Origin: Mesorhizobium sp. NFR06
Lineage (GTDB): Bacteria; Pseudomonadota; Alphaproteobacteria; Rhizobiales; Rhizobiaceae
DNA: 64,000 nt
Assembly: GCF_900115245.1 (NCBI RefSeq)
Contig: NZ_FOVT01000023.1
Span: 1 to 64,000, forward strand
Reading direction: 5' to 3'
This document shows positions 18,234 to 26,979 of the stretch, one piece after another; the stretch's first letter is position 1; every line of letters begins with the position of its first letter. The translations under genes were made by a program, and so were the position numbers. The notes below the pieces were generated by a model that was not told where the DNA came from, searched no databases, and saw only the letters and a program-made list of their open reading frames with translations.

Positions 18234-18707
18234 CTAGGCGATGCCGAGTTTCACTCCGATGTCGGCGGCAAGCTGTTCTTCGGTGTAGGTGGCCGTGAGC
18301 CGGCACCCGTCCAGGTCGGCAAGGGCCTGTGCGACAGTTTCATCGACTGGCGAGAAGAAGCCATTCTGTTTCGATGCCAGGACAAAGACCTGTTCGCCGC
18401 CTCGGTTCCGGATGTCGCCGATATGGTGGAGTTGGCGGCCTGTATTGCGGTCCACCGAGATCACCCGGCCATTGATGCTGACGCGGATGGATGGATCTGC
18501 CTCGGCGGCGACTGGTGAACCGCCGCCGCCATGGATGATCAGCCCTTCCGCTTTCGGCTTCTGGCGCGGTTTCCTGGATGACGAATAGCTGCCGCCGCTG
18601 ATCTGGTCGGCAAGGCGTACAATGGTCGAGCGGTTCTGTTCGATCAGCCGCTTGACCTGAACATCCTCACGCCGCGGGCCATCCCGCTTAGAGATGATTT
18701 CGACCAT
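18234..18707 (-). CDS. Unknown protein of 157 aa
   Basis: Starts at an ATG (18707) with GGGAGG five bases upstream; a longer frame from 18737 lacks such a site. The product begins MVEIISKRDGPRREDVQVKRLIEQNR. A basic helical N-terminus is followed by a Gly-rich linker and a compact C-terminal part (SIRVSINGRVISVDRN...). I recognise no family. It is separate from the monooxygenase cluster and reads away from it. Confidence 0.6.
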   Translation of the reverse strand: MVEIISKRDGPRREDVQVKRLIEQNRSTIVRLADQISGGSYSSSRKPRQKPKAEGLIIHGGGGSPVAAEADPSIRVSINGRVISVDRNTGRQLHHIGDIRNRGGEQVFVLASKQNGFFSPVDETVAQALADLDGCRLTATYTEEQLAADIGVKLGIA

Positions 18708-19045
18708 GAATCCTCCCAGATTCACCCGGCGCTTCATGCCAGGGTCCCATATCTTTTCTGACGCTACACGACTTCGGCGAGGTCCGCTATTCGTTCGTTG
18801 GCTAGCACGAAAAATTGCAGGGCTGGTAGCAGGGGGCTGCTACAGGCTTGGCTAACTGTTTGGATGTGTCAGTTGCGGTTCATGAGGCGTCAGATCGAAG
18901 CGAGAGCGAAAACTTGGGCTTTGGGTCGTCCGCGCCCCATGGCTTGCCAAGCACCACTACTATCCTGCTCCCGGTAGGCGCGGGATCAAAGGATCGAGTT
19001 CTTCCTGCTCCAGGTGTTTTGCGCCGGGTCTTGAAAGGTACGCGA
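18708..19045. other. Gene-poor gap before decayed recombinase and JetD-like remnants
   Basis: Nothing with a convincing start and ribosome binding site is visible. Open frames in this stretch are short and overlap in several frames without recognisable domains. It seems to be debris associated with the degenerate genes at 19046-19422. Confidence 0.4.
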
Positions 19046-19250
19046 TCAACTCAAAGAGAGCCGATCCATCGGCCCAGCCATTCTCCCTGTCATTTGAGCC
19101 GGCGGACTACCGTGTGCTTCGGCTAATTCGATGCTCATAAGGTGCGGGAACAGCCGGCGGCCGAACGCTCTTTCGACCGTGAGAAAAATCCAGACGCCAT
19201 CTGGATCGATGTCGGACCAGTGGTAAAAAGGGAACCTCGAGACGCCCCAA
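19046..19250 (-). pseudogene. Fragment resembling the JetD/DUF2220 Toprim-like domain of Wadjet systems
   Basis: The frame encodes FPFYHWSDIDPDGVWIF and then TVERAFGRRLFPHLMSIELAEAHG. The YHWSDIDPDG core resembles the [YW]-x-[GS]-D-[IL]-D-x-x-G motif of DUF2220 Toprim-like domains, as found in JetD. Full proteins of this type are about 400 aa, and only about 60 residues remain. There is no jetABC nearby, so no defence system can be claimed. Confidence 0.4.
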
Positions 19251-19422
19251 AGATTTGCCGGCCTAGTCGGCGCTCCTTCTCGACCAGTGCGTTGTCGCGG
19301 TGCAGCATGAAGGGTCGGTGTCGGCACCGAGTTCTGCGACGATGAACAACACGCTGGGCCATCAAGTCGGCAATAAACCCGATGTCGCGCGAGAGGCGAT
19401 CGAGCTTGGCCACGAGGACCGG
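19251..19422 (-). pseudogene. Degenerate serine recombinase (resolvase) fragment
   Basis: The leftward frame gives VAKLDRLSRDIGFIADLMAQ and later FMLHRDNALVEKERRLG, the central parts of resolvase/invertase catalytic domains (usually KLDRLSRD... and ALAEKERxLI). The connecting segment FIVAELGADTDP appears only in a different frame, so two compensating frameshifts are present. The N-terminal catalytic Ser region is absent. It is a pseudogene. Confidence 0.6.
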
Positions 19423-19518
19423 ATATTACTGCCGGCGAGCGGTGGCCGGTCGAGGTCTTCGATCGAGAGCATAGGCGAAGCCCGACGGATATCGACTATC
19501 CGCCGGGCGAGCCGCCCT

Positions 19519-19941
19519 TCAGTGGTGGTGGGCGGAAACGCTCTTGACGTATTCGGACACAAGTTCCCTCGGCGCCGACTGACCGACGTCGCCGACGCTG
19601 AGGATGCCGACCATCCGCATACTCTTGTTGATAACCGGCAACCTGCGGATTTTCAGTTCCTCCATGTGCCGCATGGCCTTGGCCAGATCGTCGTCTTCGC
19701 GGCAGCAGTGAATGCCGGCCGTCATGACATCGCGCGCCGTCGCGGTGCGGCTGTCGAAACCGTCCTTCGCCAGTCCTTTGCAGACAATGTCGCGGTCGGT
19801 CACCATTCCGATCAGCCGGTCGTTCTCTCCGATGGGAATCGAACCGATGTCCTCGGCTCGCATCAATTTCGCCAGTTCGGTGACGGGGGTTTCGGGGCTG
19901 ACCCAGTCGACACCCTTGTGCATTGCGTCTTTGACTTTCAT
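19519..19941 (-). CDS. Tandem CBS-domain protein
   Basis: A 140-aa protein made of two CBS motifs. MKVKDAMHKGVDWVSPETPV starts the first and TARDVMTAGIHCCREDDDLA the second; each contains the GIVTDRD-like strand (GMVTDRDIVCKGL; VGILSVGDVG). Such stand-alone pairs bind adenine nucleotides and act as energy sensors. The ATG at 19941 has GGGAGG upstream, which fits better than the longer frame from 20037. No enzyme partner is adjacent. Confidence 0.88.
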   Translation of the reverse strand: MKVKDAMHKGVDWVSPETPVTELAKLMRAEDIGSIPIGENDRLIGMVTDRDIVCKGLAKDGFDSRTATARDVMTAGIHCCREDDDLAKAMRHMEELKIRRLPVINKSMRMVGILSVGDVGQSAPRELVSEYVKSVSAHHH

Positions 19942-20363
19942 GGCGGACCTCCCTTTCTGAGGTTGGTGCATGTCCCTCTGTCTCATGTTACCGCGGACTG
20001 GGTTTTCTGGAAACATGATGAGAAGGCGCGCCGGCACAGAACTGGTGGAGCAGCGACGAGTACGTTGAGTGCGTACTGATCGCCTTTCTCTTCGGACAGC
20101 CCAGCCGCTAATTTCTTCGGCACATGGCTCGGGTTAGAAAAGTTCCTCACATTCGACACCTGCCAACGACCGGCCCGAGCGGTGCGGACGCGGGGTTGGT
20201 TCAGCGCCATGGCGATGCTTCGAAGGCTTATGATGCCGGATCGCCGGATAACCGGCCGAATGGCTTAGGCGAAGCGGCAGGTTCACGGATGGAGACGGTG
20301 CCCCCACGTGCAGCCGCGTTGTCTACGCACAGTCTGGCGCACAAGGTGTAAGATGGCCCGTAG

Positions 20364-20618
20364 TTAAGTCATTCTCCGAACGACCCAGAGTGACCGGCGC
20401 GCATGAGCGATCCCGGACAACAATCGAAGGCGAGGATCATCTTTGAGCCGCTCAGCCTCGACCACATCAAGAAGCAGGACCTGCTGATCGGTCTCGTTGG
20501 CGTTCGGCGTAATCCACCAGCGCCGATCCTCGCAGCAAAGCCCGGCCTCCGGATGTTCCTGGAGGTATTCAATCGCATATTCGGCATCCACCTTTCTCGG
20601 TGCCGCATCCACGGACAT
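20364..20618 (-). CDS. Small unknown protein
   Basis: An 84-aa acidic-basic protein (MSVDAAPRKVDAEYAIEYL...) with a GGAGGAGAG ribosome binding site upstream of its ATG at 20618. It contains a Trp-rich middle (EDRRWWITPN). No membrane segment or recognised domain. The strong Shine-Dalgarno sequence favours a real gene. Confidence 0.5.
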   Translation of the reverse strand: MSVDAAPRKVDAEYAIEYLQEHPEAGLCCEDRRWWITPNANETDQQVLLLDVVEAERLKDDPRLRLLSGIAHARRSLWVVRRMT

Positions 20619-21067
20619 TTGCTCTCTCCTCCGCCGTCGGCGATCGCTTAGGGACTATACCTGATGATGGAGTCCGGCGGACAGATTTATCGGGCGCGCT
20701 ATCAGCTGATGCCCCGCCGCCAAGCTTCAATTTCCCGCCATCATGGCAGCCGGCCACAATGAAAACGCTCGACCTGTTCCGGCGTTTGCTGGCGGAACGG
20801 AACGCGCATTAGGAATTTGTCAGAATGCCTTTTCGCATGTTCCAATCGCCGGTCCTGATGCAATTGTGTTGGCTCTAACACATTCAAGTTGTTTGAGTTT
20901 TCGCGCTGCGCAGCGATGGTGGCGTAGGCAAACCAACAAATCGGACGAGATCGACCCCAATCTGTACGAGGCAGCCCAGATGGTAGATAGTGGTCAGTAG
21001 CCGTGCCATTCACGTGACCTGAACCGCCGGGTTGAGACGGATGACATGAGCCGACAAAGTCCGAGCC
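20619..21067. other. Intergenic stretch without supported genes
   Basis: Several overlapping short frames occur but none has both a plausible start and a recognisable product. It should include the promoter of the rightward NDUFA9-like gene that starts at 21068. Confidence 0.4.
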
Positions 21068-21982
21068 ATGGCTGCCATGAACCATCGCGTCGTCACCGTG
21101 TTCGGTGGAACCGGGTTTCTCGGCCGCCGCATTGTTCGGCATCTTCGCGAAGCTGGGTCTTTCGTTCGGATTGCATCAAGACATCCGGAGCGGGCCAAGA
21201 AGTTGTTTGGTTCTGATGATCCGCAATTTCAATCGGTCGAAGCCAATATCCACGATGAGCGGGCGATCGCCGATGCACTTGCCGGTGCTTACGGTGTTGT
21301 AAATGCGGTCAGTCTTTATGTCGAACACGGACAGGAGACCTTTCATTCCGTGCATGTCGAGTCGGCCCGGCGGGTTGCAGCTCAAGCACGCCGGGCTGGC
21401 GTAAAACGGCTTGTTCACGTTTCAGGAATCGGCTCCGATGTTGCCTCGCCCTCGCTCTACATCCGCAAGCGTGGCGAAGGCGAACTGGTGGTGCGCGCCG
21501 CGTTTGCAGACGCCACTATCATCCGCCCGGCGGTGATGTTCGGACCGGACGACGCATTTCTCACCATTATCCTCAAACTTCTCCGACGGCTTCCAATCTA
21601 TCCGATGTTCGGTCGCGGCCTGACGAGATTGCAGCCGGCCTATGTGGGCGATGTGGCAGAGGCGACCGCAAGAGCGCTGCAGGGGACGCATGCGATGACA
21701 TATGAGTGCGGCGGTCCTCGTATTTACTCTTACGAGGAATTTCTCAGAGCCGTTGCACACCAAGCCGGCCTTATACCCATACTGGTCCCTGTGCCATTTG
21801 CCGCTTGGCACGCGCTCGCATGGGCCGCAGAAATGCTTGCGAGTCCGCCTGTCACCCGGAATCAAGTGGAACTGATGCAGGTCGACAACGTGTCATCGCC
21901 GCAGGTGCCCGGATTTGAAGAACTTGGTATTTCGCCGCACCCGGTCGAGGAAATACTCCGGGAGATGTTGCGCGATCACTGA
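21068..21982 (+). CDS. NDUFA9-like atypical short-chain dehydrogenase
   Basis: A 304-aa NAD(P)-binding protein of the atypical SDR group similar to the complex I NDUFA9 subunit. VFGGTGFLGRRIVRHL is the N-terminal Rossmann loop and VHVSGIGSD the middle strand. The canonical YxxxK is altered (SLYIRKRGEGE keeps Y and K). Members often act as electron-carrier-associated or quinone-related reductases. ATG at 21068, with another at 21077. It stands alone on its strand. Confidence 0.8.
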   Translation: MAAMNHRVVTVFGGTGFLGRRIVRHLREAGSFVRIASRHPERAKKLFGSDDPQFQSVEANIHDERAIADALAGAYGVVNAVSLYVEHGQETFHSVHVESARRVAAQARRAGVKRLVHVSGIGSDVASPSLYIRKRGEGELVVRAAFADATIIRPAVMFGPDDAFLTIILKLLRRLPIYPMFGRGLTRLQPAYVGDVAEATARALQGTHAMTYECGGPRIYSYEEFLRAVAHQAGLIPILVPVPFAAWHALAWAAEMLASPPVTRNQVELMQVDNVSSPQVPGFEELGISPHPVEEILREMLRDH

Positions 21983-22104
21983 TCAACGAGCCTCTTTGGT
22001 AGCGCTCTGAGGCACCACGATAGATTGTCCGGAAATCGCGCTTACCGGCCAATCATGACTGCGAACTTTTGGACCGTTCCGGTCGTGGGGTGCCGAGTGC
22101 CTCT

Positions 22105-22443
22105 CTACGAACCGGCGAGCAGGTTGATCTTCGCGGCCATGATGAAGTCGTTCTCGTGCAATCCCTTGATCTTGTGAGTCTGCAGCGAGACTTCTGCATA
22201 ACCCCAGCCGAAACAGATGTCGGGATGATGCCCTTCTTCTTCCGCCAGTCGGGCAACTTTGTCGACGAAGCTGAGCGATTGACGGAAGTCGGCAAATTTA
22301 AAGTTGCGGCGCAGCAGGTGCGCCTCCTCCTTCAGTTCCCAGCCAGGGGTCTGGGACAGATAGCCCTCGGCTGCCTCCTGCGTTAGCGGCGCAACGCCGC
22401 CGCGGCAGGGCGTGCAGGTTTTCTGAGCGATACCGTCGGTCAT
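22105..22443 (-). CDS. phhB: Pterin-4a-carbinolamine dehydratase
   Basis: A 112-aa PCD/DCoH-family protein that dehydrates 4a-hydroxytetrahydrobiopterin or acts in pterin metabolism. The active-site segment EGHHPDICFGWGYAEVSL and the HKIKGLHENDF region are clear. The N-terminal 20 residues contain two Cys (CTPCRGG), common in longer members. ATG at 22443 with a GGGAGG upstream. Confidence 0.9.
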   Translation of the reverse strand: MTDGIAQKTCTPCRGGVAPLTQEAAEGYLSQTPGWELKEEAHLLRRNFKFADFRQSLSFVDKVARLAEEEGHHPDICFGWGYAEVSLQTHKIKGLHENDFIMAAKINLLAGS

Positions 22444-22488
22444 GACAACCTCCCTTCATGCTCGTTCCTGGTGCAGCGATCGCGTTTT

Positions 22489-22644
22489 TCACCTCGCCCG
22501 GTATTTGCTCGCATAGTGCTTGGCAAGAACCTTGCGGATCTGCTCGGCAAGGCGCTTGTTGCCGGTCTTCGCCCGCGCTTTGTCATCGCCTTTTCGCAGC
22601 TTCGGCAGATCGGCGCCCGGGCCTCGTTTTGTTGATTTGCGCAT
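22489..22644 (-). CDS. Small basic protein, 51 aa
   Basis: The frame from an ATG at 22644 encodes a Lys/Arg-rich peptide, MRKSTKRGPGADLPKLRK... ending KHYASKYRAR. It lies 45 bp upstream of phhB on the same strand. Composition suggests nucleic acid binding. No good Shine-Dalgarno sequence is evident and a second frame overlaps it fully, so this is tentative. Confidence 0.35.
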   Translation of the reverse strand: MRKSTKRGPGADLPKLRKGDDKARAKTGNKRLAEQIRKVLAKHYASKYRAR

Positions 22645-22682
22645 CGCAATAGATCAACGCCGTGACGGACAACCGGTTTCGT

Positions 22683-23410
22683 TCAAAGGACGATCTCCAC
22701 CGGACTGCCGATCACGAGGCCGAGTTCGCCGTCCGCGCGCCCTTGGTTGACAGCAATCTCGACAAGTCCGTTAGAGTTCTCATACCAAAGGCCGTGCCTG
22801 GCGGCCGGCTGCTGAAGGTCGTCGCGCCCTCCAGGACGCGATCCGCTGCGGCGAGCCTTGCGCCTGCCGGCAGCCTGGCCGCCCTCAGGCCGGTCATGGC
22901 ATTGCCGAAATGGTCGATATAGACGATCTCGGCGAGGTCCTCCGGCCAGTCTCTACGGCGATCTGCTTCATCCAGGCGCGGCCTGCCGGGCGGCCGCTCA
23001 CCGCGTGCCAGCATGGCCGCGACCGGCGCAAACAGGTCACGCCCGTGAAAGCTGGCAGACAGGTGCTCCGGCTTCCAGTCGATATCCCAACTGAGCGTCT
23101 CAGCCGCGCGACGCTGGATCAGCTCGAACAGGCCGTTGCCGGGGCCGACATACCAGCGACCGTCGGCCTCGACGATGACGGATGGCCGCGTCCCTCCGAC
23201 GCCTGGATCGACGACACAGAGAAAGACGGTTCCCGCAGGAAACCACTCCGCGTAGACCGCCAGCAGGTAGGCCGACGCCTTGGGATTGCCGACCGGCGCG
23301 TCGGAGAAGAGGTCGATCGCGGGGATGCCCGGCGCCATCTGATGCAACACGGCCTTCATCTGACCCGTGTAGGGGCCGTGCAATCCGAAATCCGTGAACA
23401 AGACAATCAT
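22683..23410 (-). pseudogene. SAM hydroxide adenosyltransferase with a C-terminal frameshift
   Basis: From the ATG at 23410 (overlapping the upstream stop as ATGA) the product begins MIVLFTDFGLHGPYTGQMKA, the DUF62 family that hydrolyses S-adenosylmethionine to adenosine and methionine. VVDPGVGGTRP and YIDHFGNAMTG are further family motifs. Near 22800 the frame loses register: the expected C-terminus LWYENSNGLVEIAVNQGRAD... continues in another frame to a stop at 22683, while the original frame ends at 22712. Either one base was lost by mutation or the base call is wrong. As it stands the C-terminal domain is altered. Confidence 0.7.
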
Positions 23411-24357
23411 GGACGGGCGCCGACTGCGCTGCGATGGACATACAAATAGTCGGCCGGAAGGCGCATCCTCCGGCAGGCCTGAACGGCCGGGTTGGTTTCC
23501 AAAACGAGGCGATCCGCCAAAACCCCTGCCTGCCGGACTACCTGGGCGTCCCAAGCGTGTAAATCGTGCCCGGTGAGCCTCAACTGCGCCTGCATCCAAC
23601 AAGGCACCAGATCGACGGCAGCCGCTACCAGCAGGCGCTGAGCCGGCTTCAGCGGCAGCGGCAGGATAGGCGCCGAACGCATGATGGCGAGAAATTCATG
23701 CACAATCGCCGAGTGCTCCAGCCGTGCGGCTGTCGCGTGGAACAGTGCTTCAAGCTCGGCTTCCGATTCCGGTGCGCCTGTGGCGCCGAAAAGGCGCGCG
23801 GCGGGAACGCTCTCGGCATAACAGCGGTCGCGCTCCGATGCAGAGAGCTGCTGCACATAGGTGTGATAAGCTTGGACAAAGCCGTACACCGCCGTGCCTT
23901 GGACCCAGTCCAGAAGATCGGGGTCGTTGGCGCAATACGTCTCGCCTGACGATGTCACGCCGGCGACCCGGTCGTGTATCCGCCGAACGCGGGCGATCAT
24001 GGCCTCAGCCGTGGTGCGGGAACCGTAGATCGTCACCATGGCAGCGAGCCCCGTGCTGTGGAGCCGCCGAATTGGATTGAGACGGAAAGACGTATGTTCC
24101 CATACGCCAGTGCGCACGCGTGGCTCGGCAAGCTCCATGATCACGGCTGTGACACCGCCGATGAACAGCGAAAGCGGGTTCTTGAACACGCGCCACGACA
24201 CGGAATCCGGCGATACCAGTCCGGCCTCGCCGATCGGCCGCGAGAAATCGATGTGAGGCTGATCGCTAGGTTGCAGCACCGCCCGCGTCGCCGCCTCCAA
24301 GAGGCTTTGCAACGGCCAGGGCAGGACGATCGGCGTGGTCATGGCAACGAGCGCCAT
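23407..24357 (-). CDS. MpaB-family (DUF2236) oxygenase-like protein
   Basis: A 316-aa protein of the DUF2236/MpaB family, related to latex-clearing protein and ER-bound oxygenase MpaB, which are haem b enzymes. Characteristic pieces are GGVTAVIMELAEPRV, HDRVAGVTSSGETYCANDPDLLDWV and YVQQLSASERDRCYAE. The conserved family His residues in the RRIHDRV region fit a haem ligand. Substrate is unknown. Its stop overlaps the start of the SAM hydrolase gene, so they are co-transcribed. Start uncertain between 24357 and the second Met at 24342. Confidence 0.85.
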   Translation of the reverse strand: MALVAMTTPIVLPWPLQSLLEAATRAVLQPSDQPHIDFSRPIGEAGLVSPDSVSWRVFKNPLSLFIGGVTAVIMELAEPRVRTGVWEHTSFRLNPIRRLHSTGLAAMVTIYGSRTTAEAMIARVRRIHDRVAGVTSSGETYCANDPDLLDWVQGTAVYGFVQAYHTYVQQLSASERDRCYAESVPAARLFGATGAPESEAELEALFHATAARLEHSAIVHEFLAIMRSAPILPLPLKPAQRLLVAAAVDLVPCWMQAQLRLTGHDLHAWDAQVVRQAGVLADRLVLETNPAVQACRRMRLPADYLYVHRSAVGARP

Positions 24358-24484
24358 TCACAAGAAACGCGTGCTCCCGAGCAGCGAAGCAGGGCCGCCG
24401 GACGCACCTGGCGAAACCACGGCCACTTTCGCGGTGCTCGATCGCTCATCGTAGCTCAATTGGATGACCGTGCCCACCGCCAGC

Positions 24485-25576
24485 TCACATTGTCGGCCAG
24501 GACAGCGCAAGCCTCCCGCCTGGCGCAGTCCCAACGCGCGTACCAAACGGCCGACTTTCCCGGTCCAGGGTCTGCTGCAACCAGGCAACGTCCCTGTTCG
24601 CCGCCTGGATGAGTTGGAAACGGCGGATCTGGAGGGGCACCAGTTCGAGCGCGGCCAGATTGCTTCCAGGACCAAGGTCAGCGATATACATCAGGGCGAG
24701 GTCGGACCGGAATTCCCTGTGGCCTTTGATGCCTTCATAGTCATTCAGGAAGTCACCGCAGCCATAGAGAATAAGGCGGTTCTTGTACACTTCGATGGAT
24801 TTGGCATGATGCGATGAATGGCCGTGAACGATGGATATATCGGCCCTGTTGATCAATTCGTGGGCGAACCATCGTTGCTCCTCCGGGATGTCGTAGCCCC
24901 AGTTTGGTCCCCAATGAAGGGAGACCACGACCACATCATTCTCTCGTCGGACATCGGCCACCAGGTCGGTGATCGCAGCGACGGTCGCATCGGAAAGCGC
25001 AGGTAGAAAATTTACTCCGGCTCGATCATGCGTCGCCGCCCAGTTTCGGGGGACGCCGCTGGTCTGCGAGGCGAACGAAAAAACAAGTGTGCGCCCCGCA
25101 TTGGTTTCTGCCAAAATCGCCGGGGCGCTCGCTTGGGCGGCGTTGCGCCCCGCTCCGGCGGTCTTGATTCGCAGACGCTCGAGCGTCGCCAGGGTTTCCA
25201 GCAGCCCAGCGCGCCCCCAATCAAGAACGTGATTGTTAGCCAGTACGCAGCAGTCGACCCGCGCGGCGACGAGGCAGGCGGCGTTCTCGGGACTCATCCT
25301 GTAGTTGATGCCTTTGGCGACATAGGCGTCGCAGCGCGTAATGCTGGTTTCGAGATTTATGATGCTGGCATCCGGGCGCGCCCGCTTCAATTCTTGCAGC
25401 GCTGCGCCCCAGATGTAGTGCAAGTCGACGGGCGTCGGTATCGGCTGGTTCGCCATCCGGACATAGTCGATGGCCGATTTCACATAGCGCTCATGAAGAC
25501 GAGGGTCACACGGATGTGGAAGCGCCTGGTCTATGCCTCGCCCCGTCATCACGTCGCCACAGAGAAAGATCCGCAT
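24485..25576 (-). CDS. CapA/PgsA-family metallophosphatase-like protein
   Basis: A 363-aa protein of the CapA superfamily (calcineurin-like fold), often linked to poly-gamma-glutamate or capsule synthesis. MRIFLCGDVMTGRGID, NLETSIT, VLANNHVLDWG, SLHWGPNWGYDIP and IVHGHSSHHAKSIEVY are the metal-site motifs in order. No signal peptide is seen. No pgsB or pgsC homologue is near, so a polymer role is not supported here. Confidence 0.88.
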   Translation of the reverse strand: MRIFLCGDVMTGRGIDQALPHPCDPRLHERYVKSAIDYVRMANQPIPTPVDLHYIWGAALQELKRARPDASIINLETSITRCDAYVAKGINYRMSPENAACLVAARVDCCVLANNHVLDWGRAGLLETLATLERLRIKTAGAGRNAAQASAPAILAETNAGRTLVFSFASQTSGVPRNWAATHDRAGVNFLPALSDATVAAITDLVADVRRENDVVVVSLHWGPNWGYDIPEEQRWFAHELINRADISIVHGHSSHHAKSIEVYKNRLILYGCGDFLNDYEGIKGHREFRSDLALMYIADLGPGSNLAALELVPLQIRRFQLIQAANRDVAWLQQTLDRESRPFGTRVGTAPGGRLALSWPTM

Positions 25577-25669
25577 GACGCGTATCGGCCGGGGCCATTG
25601 CGATCAGTGATGTCGCTGATGACCCGCAGGCCTTCCTCAACTTGCCTGAGTTCATACGAGCGAAGACCA

Positions 25670-26128
25670 TCATCGCTCATACACTCCGACGAGAACCGCT
25701 TCGGCCAGGAGATGCTTGCGCGCTTCTCGTTCGACCCCCTGACACGATGGGTCGTTGCCGAATGGCAGGTGATCGATCGACAGCGCAAGCAGCCGGAAGT
25801 GGTAGCGGTGTGGGCCGTGGCGATGTGGTGGGCAGGGACCACCGTAACCCGGTCGTCGGAAATCATTGGTTGCCTGCTTGAACCCTTGCTTGCCGGCGTG
25901 CTCGCCAGCGCCTTCGGCCAACCCTACACAATCGGCCGCAATGTCATAGGCCGCCCAGTGATGCCAGACCCCCGCCGGAGCGTCCGGATCATCGCAGAGA
26001 AGGACAAAGCTGCGGGTTCCGGTCGGAGCGCCGGTCCAACTGAGGGGAGGGGAACGATCCTCACCGTCGCAAGTGAAACGCCGCGGGATCGTCGTACCGT
26101 TCGCGAAGCTGCTTGAACTGAGCTGCAT
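25670..26128 (-). CDS. YbhB/YbcL-type PEBP protein
   Basis: A 152-aa phosphatidylethanolamine-binding/Raf kinase inhibitor-like protein. The ligand-pocket motifs CDDPDAPAGVWHHWAAYDI and GPCPPHRHGPHRYHF are intact. It has no signal peptide. The bacterial role is unclear. It is 93 bp upstream of the CapA gene on the same strand. Confidence 0.9.
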   Translation of the reverse strand: MQLSSSSFANGTTIPRRFTCDGEDRSPPLSWTGAPTGTRSFVLLCDDPDAPAGVWHHWAAYDIAADCVGLAEGAGEHAGKQGFKQATNDFRRPGYGGPCPPHRHGPHRYHFRLLALSIDHLPFGNDPSCQGVEREARKHLLAEAVLVGVYER

Positions 26129-26283
26129 GGGTCGCCCCTACGTGCTGCCGCGCCGCGCAACACTCAATCCCAAAACGCTAGGTGCCAGGCAGAACTGGTA
26201 GGAAGCGCGGGCGTCGCCTTGATGCTGCGTTCCGACACGAACTTCACGGTTGATCGGACGCAAGGATAAGCGCTCTATCGAAA

Positions 26284-26644
26284 ATGTACGAGACAATATT
26301 GAATGGCAGTTCGTTTCGCGCTGCCGCCCCGCCTAAGCGCCGCGCCGCACACATCGTCGCGCAATGGATCTTCGAGACCTGCGAGCGCGCGGTGCCGGCG
26401 CGGCGCTTTCGCGATTTTCCGGCAGGCGGGCTCGATGTTTTCCGGCCCTGGCCCGAACTCCACGCCTATCTCGTCTGGCGCTTCGAGCCGGTCACCAGCC
26501 TCGCGCGAGGTGGCGCATCCGGCGACGAAAATCCTCATCATCGACCTCAAGGACGGCTGGATCGGCGGCTACGATCTCGCGGCGCTCGGCATGGTCTGTG
26601 ATGGGGCGATCCTGTGCGCCTACAGCAACAGGGGGCTCAAGTAA
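26284..26644 (+). pseudogene. Frameshifted unknown gene
   Basis: The first part (from 26284: HIVAQWIFETCERAVPARRF... VWRFEPVTSL) reads well in one frame. The rest (REVAHPATKILIIDLKDGWI... AYSNRGLK, ending at 26644) reads well in another. The switch is near 26502. Together they would make a single protein of about 120 aa. I recognise no family; the continuity argument is by eye. Confidence 0.35.
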
Positions 26645-26979
26645 ATCCCGGCCAGGAGCAGCCTTGTCTTGGCGACAGATGACCCGACAGTGGCGATCGC
26701 TACGCGGCTGGTGTCCTTCAGGGGTGACGACCATCAAGCCGCCCAGCGGGCTTATAAGCGGCAGATGCTGTTCCGTCCGCGAGCGCCGCGTAGGCCGCCT
26801 GCCGAATTGCCCTTTCTAGCGCCGTTCTGCGCTATGCGCCGCATGTTCAGACAAGAACGGTTACACCCTCGAAATGGAGAAGAACCTGATTTCCGGAGTG
26901 CGACCGGAAGATTTTGTCAGCGACCTGCTACAAGGGAACGGCAACGCGGGAAATTCCGCGCTGAAGTTCGTCTTCCGCT
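26645..26979. other. Intergenic stretch without supported genes
   Basis: Several overlapping frames exist but no convincing start or domain. A minor frame at 26874 begins MEKNLISGVRPEDFVSDLLQ but then runs antisense into the downstream cyclase gene, so it is not accepted. Confidence 0.35.

Noticed and set aside
19046..19422. Wadjet defence system
   Set aside because: Only about 60 residues resembling JetD remain and jetA, jetB and jetC are absent.
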